Positions 10,624 to 22,676 of a DNA stretch of 64,000 nucleotides are shown piece by piece. Both the position numbers and the translations under genes were made by a program. The notes below the pieces were generated by a model. The model saw nothing but the letters and a program-made list of their open reading frames with translations, did no database searches and was not told the origin of the DNA. The number at the start of each line of letters is the position of its first letter. The first letter of the stretch is position 1. Source of the DNA: Fulvia fulva (taxonomy: Eukaryota; Ascomycota; Dothideomycetes; Mycosphaerellales; Mycosphaerellaceae); contig NC_063019.1 in the NCBI RefSeq assembly GCF_020509005.1, positions 3,658,001 to 3,722,000 on the forward strand, given 5' to 3'.

Positions 10624-11112
10624 CTACTTCTTCAGAAGCAGGTAGACATAGTCAATCTTCAGCGGACTAAGCTTTTTGTACGGCCCTTGTAGACACAAAA
10701 GCAGCCCTCCAAACGAGATGTACACCTTGATCTGATCCCCCTCACCCACATCTTCCACGCGGTAGACCTTGCCGTAGCAGACGTAGTCCCACATGTCTGC
10801 TAGTGTTGGGTCTGCATCGCGCTTGCCTCTCCATCTGCGCAATCCCTGGGTTAGCGCTTCATTCCATGTCCTGCGCAATCGCTCTTACCCTTGATTCGCT
10901 TCATCCTTCGTGCCATCCAGATTTAGCGTTGACGCGATCAGCATCTGAAAGTTCTCGTTCGCGGCTATTGGGTAGAGTTCTGAATTGACATCGAGGGTGA
11001 AGGAGGTTGCGTTGTCGTGGGAGTTGCCGAGAACTCGGTGCACGCGGTCGTAGGTTTGGTCGAGGACTTGGGTCGCGGCGAAGGATTCTTCGTAGAGTTG
11101 TGCGTCGGCCAT
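10624..11112 (-). CDS. RPB8: RNA polymerases I, II and III subunit RPABC3 (RPB8)
   Basis: Two exons: 11112-10889 and 10834-10624, joined across a 54-nt intron (10835-10888, GTAAGA…CAG), giving 144 residues. Diagnostic segments are the start MADAQLYEESF, then NATSFTLDVNSELYPI and LIASTLNLDGT in exon 1, and WDYVCYGKVYRVEDV, ISFGGLLLCLQGPYKKL and the terminal IDYVYLLLKK in exon 2. RPB8 is the small OB-fold subunit shared by all three nuclear RNA polymerases. Length equals the family norm. The join …NQG|WRGKRDADPT… restores the family reading frame exactly. Confidence 0.95.
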
Positions 11113-12053
11113 GGTTGCGGAGGTATCAGGAGTAGGGCTTATGCGGTAGTGACGGTGTGTTGGTGGCGGTGGATGGTGTGGTACGGAAAGGGAACAACAA
11201 TGTTCAAAAGTTCATTCATGTGAGAACCTGTGGGAGCAAGACGCGGAAGGCGCGGCCGAGGCGGCCGAAGTTGCCGCACGCGAGAGAAACACTTTCATTG
11301 CATACTACAATCACATGCTGTTAAAGCTACCACACGCCCCGGGCGTGATAGCTTTCATCATGGCGCCTCCCTCTGCCTCGCATGTTAAGCAAGCCTGACA
11401 AGGATACCGGCCGTTTCCGCAGACTCTGTTCCAACCTCACGCTGTGGCATTGACTCCCCATCACCGAGTCAGTACCCACTCACTCCGACGTTCTGCACTA
11501 TACCCAAGGATAGCAACATTCTTGACGCACGCGAGATCTTAGGCACGTCAGGGAACGCACGGTCACGGTCAGATCTTGGTACCTGCGCAAGATCGTTCTA
11601 AGCCATGTGGCTCTATATCGAGATTCCCCAGTACACTTATGCTTTCTGGTTGTTTCGAAGTATCCTCGACTTCACATCCTGTGATGCGAGATGTATGCGA
11701 GGTCATTCGGCAGATTGTGTGACACGTTGGCTTATGCCAGTGTTCTGTGCTGGATCACTTTGGTCCGCGATACACGTTGACAACACTCCGTGGCCGAGCA
11801 TCTCATCTTGCCATACGAGGATTCTTATAGTCCTGGCAAGGGGAGGATCTCAGTGTGTGAGATTGCAGTCTGGAACGAGCAGTCTGGTAGAGGAATGAAG
11901 CACATAATGTCTAAAAGACGAGAGGACTATTGAGGCAAGCGATGATCCATGAAATGATCGTTCGGGAATACTACTAATGCTATGCTTCATCTTCATTCCA
12001 CCGTGGTATCTGCACGTCAAACATCAGATTCTCTCCCATGGCCAACCCACCGC
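11113..12053. other. Intergenic region, RPB8 to peroxygenase
   Basis: About 940 bases. It holds the RPB8 promoter and the 3' flank of the peroxygenase gene. An open frame at 11,605-11,898 has no recognised motif and I do not call it. Confidence 0.45.
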
Positions 12054-13388
12054 TTAAGTCAAAGGCTGAGGGCATCCAAGGTTGGCAAAGTCAGTGCCAG
12101 AAAGCTTGGTCGCAATCAAGCTAAGCGCATCCACAGATGGTGTAATAAGTCCGTTAAGGTACGATGGCACACGCTCAGTGAGAAGTTGGTACAACAAGCA
12201 AGCTCCGACCTTAGGGTCAAGACCAACAGCTTGATCGATGGTACCGTTCTGAATAGCACCAAAGTTGATGACGTTGAAAGTACCGGCAGCAGTGTTACCG
12301 CCGAATGGCACTGGCTTGAGGAGGTACATCTTCAGAATCTCGGAACCGACCTTGGTGAGATCGTATGGGTCGACACGGTTGGTCCAGTTGTCTGGGATCT
12401 TCTCCATGTTGTTGAAGGAGTAGGTGCCGTCGCTGTTGTCCTGGGCACCGAAGAAAGAGGAGATGGTAGCCTTGTCGGGGATGTAGTCTGGGCCTGATGG
12501 CATGAGCTCGTACAAGAACGAGGCGGCGCCGAACAGCAGCAAGCTCAATGGACCGAAGCTGGAGAGATGTTAGCTGAATATTGAGAAGGGGTTTTGCAGG
12601 ATTGTGACTTACTAGAAGTTGGGGTTCTCAACCTTCGATTGCTGGTATCGCTCGTATCGGTACTGGGCGAGGTTCTCAAGGTTGTACAGACCGCCAGTAG
12701 TCTCGGTCATCATGCCGAAGAGGGTGCCGTTGAAGTTGAAGTTGTCACCGTTGTGTGTGAAGTAGTCGTTACGAGTCAACGAAGTATCAGCCTCGAACTT
12801 GTTGTGGCCATCAAGACCTGGCTCTGAGCCGGTCAAGATTGGGGCAAAGGATGTGCGGGTGGTGGCATCACATCCAATGGACAGCTTCTCGGTGACGAGG
12901 TCGCCGTCGGTGAGGGTCAAGCCGAGCAGGGCAAGAACGTTCGCGAGGTCGTAGCCAACGTTGTAGATGTTTTGTTGGGCGTCGACCAGTTCGCTGAATG
13001 TGGTGATACCGTCGTGGGCCAAGAAATTGTGGTTGGCAGCAGCGTTAAGACCTGGGCATGGGCCACGAATGTCGTTTGGTCCGGGTGCAACGAATGCGTG
13101 GGCTGCATCGTTTGGATCTGGGACGACGTAGCCACCCCTTCCATTACCTGGTGCGCCGTTCTTCGCGTTGTTGTACAGATATGGGGCCTTTACACCTGGG
13201 GCAGGTACGTGGTTTGCGTTGAATGGGCAAGTTGCTGCGCTGCCTGGGCCATTTGGGTTCGCTTGTTGTCTGCGAACACGTTGTCGCTCGGCTTGAACGA
13301 TTTCTGAGTTGACACCAGCTTGGTCAACCACGAACGGGAAGGCAGCAGCCCCCGAAAGGAGAAGTGAAGACACAACGAAGGACTTCAT
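12054..13388 (-). CDS. Secreted heme-thiolate peroxygenase (chloroperoxidase/UPO family)
   Basis: Two exons, 13388-12613 and 12558-12054, with a 54-nt intron (12559-12612) and the join …NPNF|YFGPLS…; 426 residues. Residues 1-16 form a signal peptide (MKSFVVSSLLLSGAAA). The heme-thiolate motif is GPCPGLNAAANH, whose Cys would ligate heme. The distal region is EADTSLTRNDYF, an E-x-D variant of the usual EGD/EHD with a downstream Arg. N-glycosylation sequons occur (for example NGT, NWT). The family (Peroxidase_2) uses hydrogen peroxide to halogenate or oxyfunctionalise organic substrates outside the cell. The protein is on the long side for the family. The specific substrate is unknown. Confidence 0.92.
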
Positions 13389-15071
13389 CTTGGCGGTCGA
13401 GGTGAGGTGTTGCGCTCAAGCGTTTGCCAGTGTAATGCTGAGCTGCTTGGAGGGCTTGCAGGGCTTGATGAGGGAGTGAAAGATAAAATGCAGATCGTTC
13501 AAGGCGTACTTATACCAGTGTTCTATACCTGACGTTGCAAGTGTGAACGGCGCCGAGGAGTCCACATCTTGAACTTCTATCACTCCGCATAGCGCCCCAT
13601 AAGCTTCACCGATGCATCTACGCTGTCGCGAGTCAACGTGTAAAGGAGCGAAACACGATGCTGGACTGGGGTCATCGCTCGATGGGACACGCGAAACCTG
13701 GGGATCACAAACTCTGCGCCTTTTTAGCTCAAGTGTTTTGCAATACATCGATGCTCATTCGTCGACGGGCTGTTACTCCGATGCAACACACCTCCAAATC
13801 GTTCAGGTGCCCTGCAAAGCACTGGTACAGCCGTTGCTGAAGGGCTCGGCGGCTCAAGCGGCAACCATCATCGCCTCGTTAGGTCTCATGGGGTAAAGGC
13901 AGGAAGGCGAATACGGCAAAAGATCACCACGAAGCTTATTTTAGACTTTATCCAAGCAGAAGCCTCGGCGATCAGCAAGACGTCGCGGGTCCACACCTGG
14001 GGGCGGCGCCACCTTCACTACTGAGCGTCTGGAATGTACATCAGTGGCGCTGTCTTCTCGCTGTCATTTGAGGTCAGGTCCAGTTCCTGGACTACGGAGA
14101 CCGACCGCCGGGTCATGGTCTGATAAGGGCATGAAAGGGGCGCCTAATCAGCTCACAACTGGAAGCGATATTGCATAATGTGGCGTGCGCTGACGCTGGA
14201 AGAGCAGCCGGCATTTCATGGTGGCTTCAGCAAGGGCTGAAGTGTGTCGTCAGAATGCTGCCAGCGAGCAGTGAGAGAAGTTTGGCGAGGTGATGTCTCG
14301 TATTGCTCGGACCATCGGCTTCATTCTCCCTCTTACTGCTCATCTCCGGACCTCCAGCGTCGCAAGTACTTCGATTTCTTGCACAGATTTGTATGTACTT
14401 CGAAGTAGTCATCGCAGCACCGGGCAGAAGCATTCGAAGGCAAGCCAACTTCGTATCAAGCAAGATCACACCCAGAGACAAGCCTCTGTGGCTTCAGGCA
14501 ATCCTCCTTGTGGATGCTTGGTGATCTTAGATGCTTCGTGATGCGGTGCCTCCAAAGGAACGGCGCAAAATTCAGCCGCTGAGGGGAGGCGACTAGCCTT
14601 ACATCACGGACGAATCACAAACATGGCCTTTATAGTCCTACCGAGGCGTAAAGAGCGTCCCTCTGCTCAAAATGGCAGGAGCGTAAGGTCAACTACTGCA
14701 GGGTTAATGCCACGCTTGCCGCTGCATATGTCAGATTCGCCTGTATGTAAGAACTACCTCGAGGCTGGCGTAGCCAACATTGCCAGAGCAACGTCACCTG
14801 CATCTGTCCGAATCTGCAGGATTCTTTTGGGACCCTTGTTCTGACAGACATCCTCGCGGGACACCCCTTGGGTATAGCAATAGCAGGACCTTCGACGCTG
14901 CATGGTGAATGTATGAGGAAGGCGCAGGAGGCGCGGCGAGCCGTCCGCAACTTCGCCCTGAGCAAGTCATGCGGCTGGCAAGTCAGCTGCACGGCAACCA
15001 TGTGCCGCAAGGCAACTTCACGCGACAGCTGCAAGCCATGGCACGCCGCCCACGATGAGGCTCTGCGGTAA
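13389..15071. other. Long intergenic region, peroxygenase to MLH1
   Basis: About 1.7 kb without a supported gene. It contains the peroxygenase promoter (13,389-14,000). Open frames at 13,416-13,748 (minus), 14,290-14,541 (plus) and 14,868-15,071 (plus) carry no recognisable motif. No RNA gene or repeat was seen. Confidence 0.45.
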
Positions 15072-17213
15072 TCAGCATCTCTCGAAGACCCGGTAGAGGC
15101 CCTTGAGATTTGCCACCTCGACTGTTCCCTTCAGTAAGCTTCTTGTGGCAATCAGTCGCTGTTTGAACGCGGGGAACAGCACGTGCTCGATGGCACGAAC
15201 TACATGCCTTCGTCTCTCGGCGACGTCGCTGTCTTCAGTAGTGCCATCTGCTGGAGCCGGAGGCAGTGATTCGGGTGCATAGAAACTGGCTAGCTCTCTC
15301 AGGAAGCTCTGAAAACAGCCTTTCTCATCGCTCCAGTCCACGTGTGGTCCTAGTCGCAAAAGGAAATTGGGCAGTTTTGCCATCGAGGGCATGTAGCCTT
15401 TGACGAGAAGGGGAATGGTGAGCAGCTCCCCATCTTCAGTAACCTCAATGCCAAAGTACTCCAACAGCATGTCCTTGCGGGAGATCAGCTGGTCTAGTAC
15501 GGCAGATACAACGTCGTCCCATTCGAAAGCCACGTGGTCCGAATCCATCGCTTTGGCTTGAGCGACGCCGATCTCCAGCAACTCGTTGATGGCGAGAGGA
15601 GGATTAAAGCGAATAGCTCCGAAGTTAGCAAAGTCGGTAAGACCCAACTGATAGAAGTACTCTGCTGCGATCATAGCGTAGTCGACGAGAAAAAGTTTGA
15701 CCCCACTCTGAATAGCTGCAATGCGCTTGCTCGCGTCAGCTATGCCAACGAAGGTATGGTTGGCGAACGTATCATTGAGTTCGTTGTGCATGTTGTCCCT
15801 CACCGAGGCTCGAAGGTCCTTGATGGTAGTCAGCCGAATGATCGTAGGCTCTTTGTCCGTATACTCGTATTCAATACCATCCGAGGCTGGTTCTCGCGAC
15901 GGCGAAGAAGCACTCGGAGCATTTGGCAGCATGGCAGTAATCTTGCGTGACTTTGCATCGGTGCGGACAAGGTTGTTCTCGTGCGGTCTACGTGCGCTGG
16001 CTTGTGCAGTAGATGGCCGCTGAGCAGCAGGTGCACCCGATGGTGTGATAGCTTCGTTGGATTTGGAAACGCTGGGTGTCTTTGCGCCGCTGAGCAGACT
16101 CTGCGTCATGAACGTCCTGCTTGTGTCCACCTTTCCCAGGCGTGTGCGAATCGCCTCGCAGACCAGCTCGATGATTTCCTCCTCATTGAGGAAGTTGACC
16201 TCTCGTTTTGTTGGATGGACATTGACGTCGACTCGTGCTGGATCAATCTCGAGACTCAGGTAGATGAAAGGCTTGCCTCCTTTGGGCAAGAATGCTGTGT
16301 AGGTCTGTTCCACGGCCTTCTTGATGGACGATGACTCTACACAGCGGTGGTTGATGAACAGAAGTAGAGACGTGCGTTTGGCAGAGTAATTAGCATTGCT
16401 GACCAGACCGTCCGCCTTGAAGCCGTACTGCTCGTTCGTCATCTGGAAGTCGATCAGGTCACTCGCAACAGAGCTGCTCTGGGTGAGACGGATGCGGTCC
16501 CGTATGCTCGCATTGGCAGGCACAGCAATGGCGGCACCGCCTTCACCATGCTTCTTGCAAGAGAAAGCGACATTTTGACAATGGACTGCATACTTGCCGA
16601 CTAGCTCTGCAATCTTCGCGAATTCCTCGCTTGCCGAGCGGAAGGCACGTCGACGGGTGGGAACGTTGTAGAAAAGGTCCTCGACTGTGATCTGTGTGCC
16701 TTGTCTTCCAGCGCAGGCTTTGGGATCGGGGCTCTGGCCCGGTTTCGCGGGAGTCAGTTTGCCACTGGCATAATGTGCCTTCCAAGCGCAGCTTGATTCT
16801 GCTGTCTTGGTCGTGACTGACAGATGGGCGATGTGGCTGATACTCGCTAGAGCCTCGCCACGAAAGCCGTACGTACCGATGGCCTGGAGGTCCTCGAACG
16901 CCTTCAGCTTCGATGTGGTGAATCGCTCGCAAAGAATGGGAAGGTCATCCTTGTTGATGCCGCAGCCGTTGTCGGTGATCTGGAGAAGCTTGAGGCCGCC
17001 TTCTTTGATCAGGATCTCGAGACTGGTAGATCCGGCATCGACGGCATTCTCAATGAGCTCCTTCAGAGCATGCACTGGAGCAACAATGATTTCGCCCGCG
17101 GCAATCTTGTTGACCACATCTTGGTGCAAGGCACGGATTCGACGTGGTGGCTCGAAGTCATCAGCCTTGCGTTTCGTTCCGCGCGGCGGCGACGATGAGA
17201 TCTGAACATCCAT
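15072..17213 (-). CDS. MLH1: DNA mismatch repair protein MLH1
   Basis: Single exon, 713 residues. GHKL ATPase motifs are intact: KELIENAVDAGS (Glu52 as general base, Asn56 for magnesium), DNGCGI (81-86) and TYGFRGEAL (about 114-122). The MutL transducer domain carries VNVHPTKREVNF. A variable, Ser/Pro-rich linker follows (about 370-450), and then the C-terminal dimerisation domain. The last residues are YRVFERC; the conserved C-terminal Cys of MLH1 helps complete the PMS1/PMS2 endonuclease site. MLH1 forms MutL-alpha with PMS1 in the nucleus and acts after MutS recognises mismatches. A basic N-terminal stretch (RGTKRKADD) could be a nuclear signal. The gene looks functional. Confidence 0.96.
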   Translation of the reverse strand: MDVQISSSPPRGTKRKADDFEPPRRIRALHQDVVNKIAAGEIIVAPVHALKELIENAVDAGSTSLEILIKEGGLKLLQITDNGCGINKDDLPILCERFTTSKLKAFEDLQAIGTYGFRGEALASISHIAHLSVTTKTAESSCAWKAHYASGKLTPAKPGQSPDPKACAGRQGTQITVEDLFYNVPTRRRAFRSASEEFAKIAELVGKYAVHCQNVAFSCKKHGEGGAAIAVPANASIRDRIRLTQSSSVASDLIDFQMTNEQYGFKADGLVSNANYSAKRTSLLLFINHRCVESSSIKKAVEQTYTAFLPKGGKPFIYLSLEIDPARVDVNVHPTKREVNFLNEEEIIELVCEAIRTRLGKVDTSRTFMTQSLLSGAKTPSVSKSNEAITPSGAPAAQRPSTAQASARRPHENNLVRTDAKSRKITAMLPNAPSASSPSREPASDGIEYEYTDKEPTIIRLTTIKDLRASVRDNMHNELNDTFANHTFVGIADASKRIAAIQSGVKLFLVDYAMIAAEYFYQLGLTDFANFGAIRFNPPLAINELLEIGVAQAKAMDSDHVAFEWDDVVSAVLDQLISRKDMLLEYFGIEVTEDGELLTIPLLVKGYMPSMAKLPNFLLRLGPHVDWSDEKGCFQSFLRELASFYAPESLPPAPADGTTEDSDVAERRRHVVRAIEHVLFPAFKQRLIATRSLLKGTVEVANLKGLYRVFERC

Positions 17214-17779
17214 CGTTCATGTTGGTGTCGATGTCGTTGTCGAAGGTGAGCATCTCGAACATTGATTGAAGGCAGACGCGACTTGGGATAGCGCGTCATT
17301 AAGGACGTCCGTGCGCGATCCCAGCGGTTGTTTTAGCACACCCCAACATACACCCTAAGACAGTGAACTGTCTTGCGACTACACAATTCCCCTGCCTTGT
17401 ATGAATTCTTCGTGCCGAAGTTGGCATACAGGCTTTCGATGTGGTTTACTGAAACGACATTGATATTTCCCGACCGCCACGACCTTTGAACATGTCACAA
17501 CATGATCTCACTTCGCAGCAGGTAATTTAGATTTTGACTACACAAGATGCTCCACCAGTGTGACCACATTGTCGGCATGTTACGATCTGCAGAAATGCGA
17601 GTAGCTGCTCGAGTGGGAGGCTAAAAGACCGAACACATGGTCTGAGACATAGTATAGTACAATTGACCATTTCTACATATCGCCCCAGCAGCAGTGGAGC
17701 TACTCTATTAGCTTCATGCCGCATTCGTGTCATATCAAGGTGTGTATCACCGGAATAACGTAGTCGTGCGAGACGACAT
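17214..17779. other. Intergenic region upstream of MLH1
   Basis: MLH1 promoter region and the flank of the small Lys/Glu-rich open frame. No other gene or RNA recognised. Confidence 0.4.
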
Positions 17780-17980
17780 CTACTTCGCCTCGCGACGGCG
17801 CTTCCTCTCCTCGGCCTCCCTGCGCTTCTTTTCCTCTTCTTTCTTCTTTCTATCTTTGATGAGGCCCTTCGTTACATCGCAGTCAGGAGTACATGGTCCG
17901 TTGCAAAAGCAAAGACGCCAAACTGGAAGCTTGTCCGCGCCACGAGGGCTGAGCAGGCTTCGTTCTTCTGGCGTCAGCAT
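17780..17980 (-). CDS. Possible small Lys/Glu/Arg-rich protein
   Basis: 66 codons on the minus strand, starting 46 bases after the RPN1 stop. It reads MLTPEERSLLSP, then a Cys cluster CFCNGPCTPDC, then a highly charged helical tail (KKKEEEKKRREAEERKRRR). The Cys spacing and the coiled tail do not look random, but I recognise no family. It could instead be the RPN1 3' UTR. Confidence 0.3.
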   Translation of the reverse strand: MLTPEERSLLSPRGADKLPVWRLCFCNGPCTPDCDVTKGLIKDRKKKEEEKKRREAEERKRRREAK

Positions 17981-18025
17981 CTTGCCACCACAGCTGTCGG
18001 ACCGTTGACGGCGGTGGCCGCCAAT

Positions 18026-20839
18026 CTACGGGGCCTCCCAGTCAGGGTTCTGCGATAGAGGTCAGCACACTGTCGTTACTAGGTTATCTAATCATTCACT
18101 CACCTTCTTCAATATGCACACGCCTTCCATGACGTTTGCCATAGATATCCACTCCTCATCTTCGAGCTCCGCGCGCTCCCCGTGGCCAAGCAACACTGGT
18201 GTATTCTGTGTTTGCCAACCTGTGATTGTCTTCGGTCGACCTGCCTGGCCAACAACATCCACAGCTTGACCAACCCTGACATTGACTTGCAGTGGTTTCA
18301 GATCTTCGTCAAGCGTGATGAGGAACCTAGGATGCATAGCAGTCACCAGATAGTAGAGTAGATAGTGGTTGTCCTTGAGGATGAACGCCTTGGGGTCGTC
18401 GATCAGTGCTGTGGCAACGGTCAGGAGACCAGCGGCAGCGACTCTCGACAACACAGATCGATCTGTATGGAAAGGGTTGATGGACATTGTACCCTTGCCC
18501 ATATGCAGCAGACCTTGTGCGATGCGGACCATGAAGAGCGCGTTCGGGTCGCGGTGGTAGTAGGATGCAAGCTGTCGAAGAAGCTGTGCGATACGTGCAT
18601 TGTTGGTGCCAGCTCCGACCATACCCATGGCAAAGATGGCATTGACAGCTACGTCAATGTCATTGTCGTGGGAGTATCGTGATAACGTGTCGTAGATCTT
18701 CATCTGTGGGTTGGACGGGCTGATGAGTCCCATGGCAAGAGGTACTGCCTTGCGAATGTTGGCCTCTCCATAGTGCATCAAGTGGCCGAACTGCCGGAGC
18801 ACCATCTCTTGCCCAACATCCTCACCCATTGCTACGAGCGACAGTCCCAGGACAGCATAAGCTTGGACTAGCTGCTCGCCGGCGATGTCCTTCGTAGGCT
18901 CGTCCTCCTTCTTATCTTTGTCCTCATCGTCCTTGTCATCCTTCTCCTCAATGTGCTCGTTGCAAACGTGCAGGAGCTGCTGCAGCTTGAGCACTGCGCC
19001 AGTGCCTGCCCATGCGCAGATCTCGGCGAGGACAGAGGCGGGCTTTGACATAGGGTGATCGATAGCCTTGAGTGTTTCCAGGACCACGTCGACCTCCTCT
19101 TGCTGACCAAAGAACAGCATACCAAGACCCAGAGTCATGAACCGTGTCCACTTGTCCTTGAGCTGCTTTTGCCGGTCGTCGTCCATGAGGGTCTGGATGA
19201 TGGCTTCACTGACATCTGAGTTAGCGGTGCCGACGAAGATCATGCCGAGAGATAGCGCTGCAATCGCTGAAAGTTGCATCTCCAAGCCAGAGTCGGACAC
19301 GATGGGAAGCAAAATGTCGAGCAAGTCTTCCTTGTTAGAGCCAGCGTAAGCGAGTCCAAGACCCATGATGCGCGCGATCTTCTCGTTCACCGACTTGCCC
19401 TCGAAGTCACCCAGCAGTGCCATGGTTGGGTCGCTATCGAGTCTGACACCCGAGTTCATGATACCCATCGCAAGTGCGGCACCTGCCTTGATCTGGTCTT
19501 CTGGCACGTATGTGTAGGCGTCAATCTTATCAAGACCCATCTCAACGTCCCATAGCATGAGCATACCAGCTGATGCTGCGGTTGAGACCATGCCATCCTC
19601 TTTCACCTTCCAGATCCAGCTCTGCTTCACACCTCCTTCCACGAGCATCATCTTGTCATCGCCGTATCCTGCGTTCACGAAAGCGTTGACGAAGGCAGAT
19701 GCCAGATTGTGTCGCGCTGAGTCGGTATTGGTCAAGCCAGCGGTCCGGCTCGATTCGAGATGTGACTTGTAAATGTCCTCCACAGACTTGGGCTCGAGTA
19801 CATTCAGCTCCTTTGCTAACGACTTGAAGTACTCTGGCAGCTTTGTGTTGTTCAAGCACTCTTGTAGCTCAGTGTCGTCAGCGTCGTCTCCCTCCAGATC
19901 CAAGCATATTCTCTGGCGCCCAAGGATGAGAGCGAGCTGGCGCTTGACGGCCTTGTCAGACGCCGCGTTGAAGTCAGACTTGATTAGCTCCATATCATTC
20001 AGTCTGATAGCCAGGGAGATGGCCTGCGTGAGCTGCTTGTAGTGGAGGTAGATGTCGTGTGCTGTTCGGAGGAAGCGGTCGTTGTCGGGGTATGTGAGGA
20101 GTGGAACCATGGAGACCATGTATAGGCAGACTCTGGGGTAAGTGTTCTCATCGAGGTAGTCCTTGATCTGCTCAATCATCTCAAGCTCGGATAGCACATC
20201 GACCGCGTCGGCCTCTGCGTTGTGCGACAGGAAGAAAGGTACAAGGGAGAGGGCGAGCTGCGTAATGTCATCAGTATCCTGCTCATCGTCCAATCGCTTT
20301 GAGAACTCTTGTCCAATCTCCAGAGCTAGATGGCGCATGTACTCGTGTCCCCATGACCCGATGTCTGTGCCTGGCGCAAGTAATCGGTACTTGAGTGTTT
20401 CTCGTCGATCTTCGTCATCGGAGTATGTCATTCCCAGCACGGAGAGTGTGTCAGCCAGCAAGTCCTTGTCGCGACCCTGGGGCCATTTCTCGTATGCCTC
20501 TGTGAGCTTCTCATAGTGCGGCCGGAGAAACTTGAGCGGCTTGGGTACTGCCGTCATCGAACTCGTGGCTGTCTTGATGCTGGTCTGAATGTGCTCGAGT
20601 GATGACTTGTACAACGACTTGTCTGACTCCGTTAGGCGTTCAACGAGCATATCGAGCTCGTCCTTCAGCTTCTGGTCCTCCTCGTTGAGCTCCTCCGGCG
20701 GCAAATCGAGGTCGCCATCCTTCTTGCTGTCCTTTCCATCTGGCTTGGCGCCATTTGTGCCATTTGCTTGCTTTGGATCTTCAGCCTTGCCCTTGCCCTT
20801 GTCCTGCGTCGCCTTGGGCTTCTCCTCCTCCTTCGCCAT
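18026..20839 (-). CDS. RPN1: 26S proteasome regulatory subunit RPN1
   Basis: Two exons: 20839-18104 and a terminal 24-nt exon at 18049-18026, joined across a 54-nt intron (18050-18103, GTGAGT…CAG) in phase 0; 919 residues. If the intron were retained, the protein would end …ILKKVSE; splicing gives …ILKKNPDWEAP, the usual fungal RPN1 ending. The N-terminus is Lys/Glu-rich and disordered. The middle holds proteasome/cyclosome (PC) repeats such as GAALAMGIMNSG, IMGLGLAYAGS and VPLAMGLISPSNP. An acidic insert (DDKDDEDKDKKEDEP) separates repeats. RPN1 is the base scaffold that docks ubiquitin-like shuttle factors and Ubp6. The 5' end is divergent from RIO2. Confidence 0.95.
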
Positions 20840-21245
20840 CTGCGCTACTGTTTCGGTGTTGCGGTGGTTATCGGAGCTCGCTGATGGTGAGGAGATGGGT
20901 AATACACAAGGCGGGAGGCAGGCTGTATCAAGTCAAGACACTCTACTATGATGAGAGGTAGTGTCCGATAAGAGGTCGTTGTGGAGGGATATGGGGGTGG
21001 AAATGGTGATGTTTGGTGATGAACGCGTTGCAAGTGCTCGCCTGCTAGTGAGCTCACCCGAGCAAGCACGAATCGATTGCGGAAGGAACAGCCGACTCGA
21101 CTGAGTCAGCATCTGCGACTTCACCACATTTTCTGCAGTCACATGCTTCATAGACTACATAGACCAGACAATCTGTTTATTTTGACGGTAGTGACGGCAA
21201 GAACAAGAGCTCGGCGATCAGACCTGAAGCTGTACAGCCGCCACC
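20840..21245. promoter_or_regulatory. Divergent promoter region RPN1/RIO2
   Basis: 406 bases separate the two divergent starts. Both genes serve basic protein or ribosome homeostasis. I see no motif I can name with confidence. Confidence 0.4.
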
Positions 21246-22676
21246 ATGAAGTTGGACACCAAAGCCATCCGCTACCTCAGCAGCGAAGACTGGCGCGTGC
21301 TCGCTGCAGTACGTGATATGCATCTGCGGGTCGTATGCCATGGCTGACATGAGCTAAAGAGATTGGTAGGTTGAACAGGGTAGCAAGAATCATGAAGTCG
21401 TCCCGACACCTCTCATCTCGTCCATTGCTGGCCTTCGTGGTGGCAGTGGCGTCCACAAGAACATCTCGAATCTCGCCAAAGTTGGTCTGATAGGCAAAGT
21501 CAAGAATGCACGGTGTGAGTATAGCATCAGCGATACTGGTCCAAGCATGTCGTTAACATTGGCATAGACGACGGCTACCGTCTTACATATGGTGGCCTGG
21601 ACTACCTCGCACTCAACGCACATCGCAAGTCCGACACCATCTTCAGCTTGGGCAATCAAATTGGTGTCGGCAAAGAATCAGATATCTACATCACAGCAAA
21701 CGCTGATGGTCGTCAACAAGTCCTCAAACTCCATCGACTTGGCCGCATCTCCTTCAGAACAGTCAAGGCCAATCGCGACTATCTTCGGAACCGCCAGACC
21801 GGATCATGGATGTACCTCTCCCGACTCGCAGCGCAGAAAGAACATGCGTTCATGCGCGTACTGTACAGAGAAGGCTTCAGCGTGCCCGAGCCCATCGCAT
21901 GGTCACGGCATACCGTGGTGATGGAGTTCATCGATTCGTTCCCACTGCGGATGGTAGACAGCGTTCCAGATCCCGGCAAACTCTATGCAGAACTGATGCA
22001 GATCATCGTCGACCTTGCGAAGCGTGGTCTGATCCACGGTGACTTCAATGAGTTCAACATCCTGATCAAGGAGAGAGAGGAAGGTGGCAAAGTCACGCTC
22101 AAGCCAGTGCTTATCGACTTCCCACAAACTGTCAGCACCAACCACGCGAATGCCGAGTACTACTTTGACAGAGATGTGGCATGCGTCAAGCGGTACTTTG
22201 AGAGGAGGTTCAAGTATGTCTCTGACGAAGATGGACCTTTCTTCGCAGATGCTATGAAAGGTGCGGACCAAGAGCGGAGACTCGATATCGAGGTGGAGGC
22301 CTCTGGTTTCTCCAAGAAGATGGGCAAGGAGCTTGAGCGCTTTGTAGAGGCGACGGCTAGCGGTGTGGGTGAGACTGAGCAGGATGAGGGAGCTCAAGAC
22401 GAGGAGCTGGATGACGATGACGGCGGAGATCAGGATGATGAAGCACATCAGGTAGATGGCGAACAGGACGGTGGTTCCGATGTGGAAAGCAATGGTCAGA
22501 TCGATGACCCAGCGCTGGCGGAAGATCTGGGAGGACTTTCAGTCGAGGATGATGTGGCAGCCAAGCAGTACGTGCCGGCAGACTTTAGACTCGAGCCTTT
22601 GGAGCTTAGCCACGACCCCGATGTTGTAGCGGAGAAGGTGCGATCGAAGAAGAAAGCCACGGGATGGGCTATCTGA
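21246..22676 (+). CDS. RIO2: Atypical protein kinase RIO2
   Basis: Three exons: 21246-21308, 21370-21514 and 21568-22676, giving 438 residues. The winged-helix N-terminus reads MKLDTKAIRYLSSEDWRVLAA, then IAGLRGGSGVHKNISNLAKVGL. The RIO kinase domain has a glycine loop GVGKESDIY, a catalytic loop HGDFNEFNILI (Asp as base) and the metal-binding IDFPQTV. An Asp/Glu-rich acidic stretch (about 350-400) precedes the C-terminus. RIO2 is an ATPase/kinase needed for cytoplasmic maturation of the 40S ribosomal subunit (20S to 18S rRNA). All three exon joins reconstruct the family sequence without gaps. Confidence 0.95.

Noticed and set aside
10418..10670. Short open frames on both strands, one with a signal-peptide-like start
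   Set aside because: They overlap each other and the RPB8 3' end; no family and no consistent start or splice model.
14868..15071. 67-codon plus-strand open frame before MLH1
   Set aside because: It ends at the MLH1 stop, with no motif and random-looking composition.
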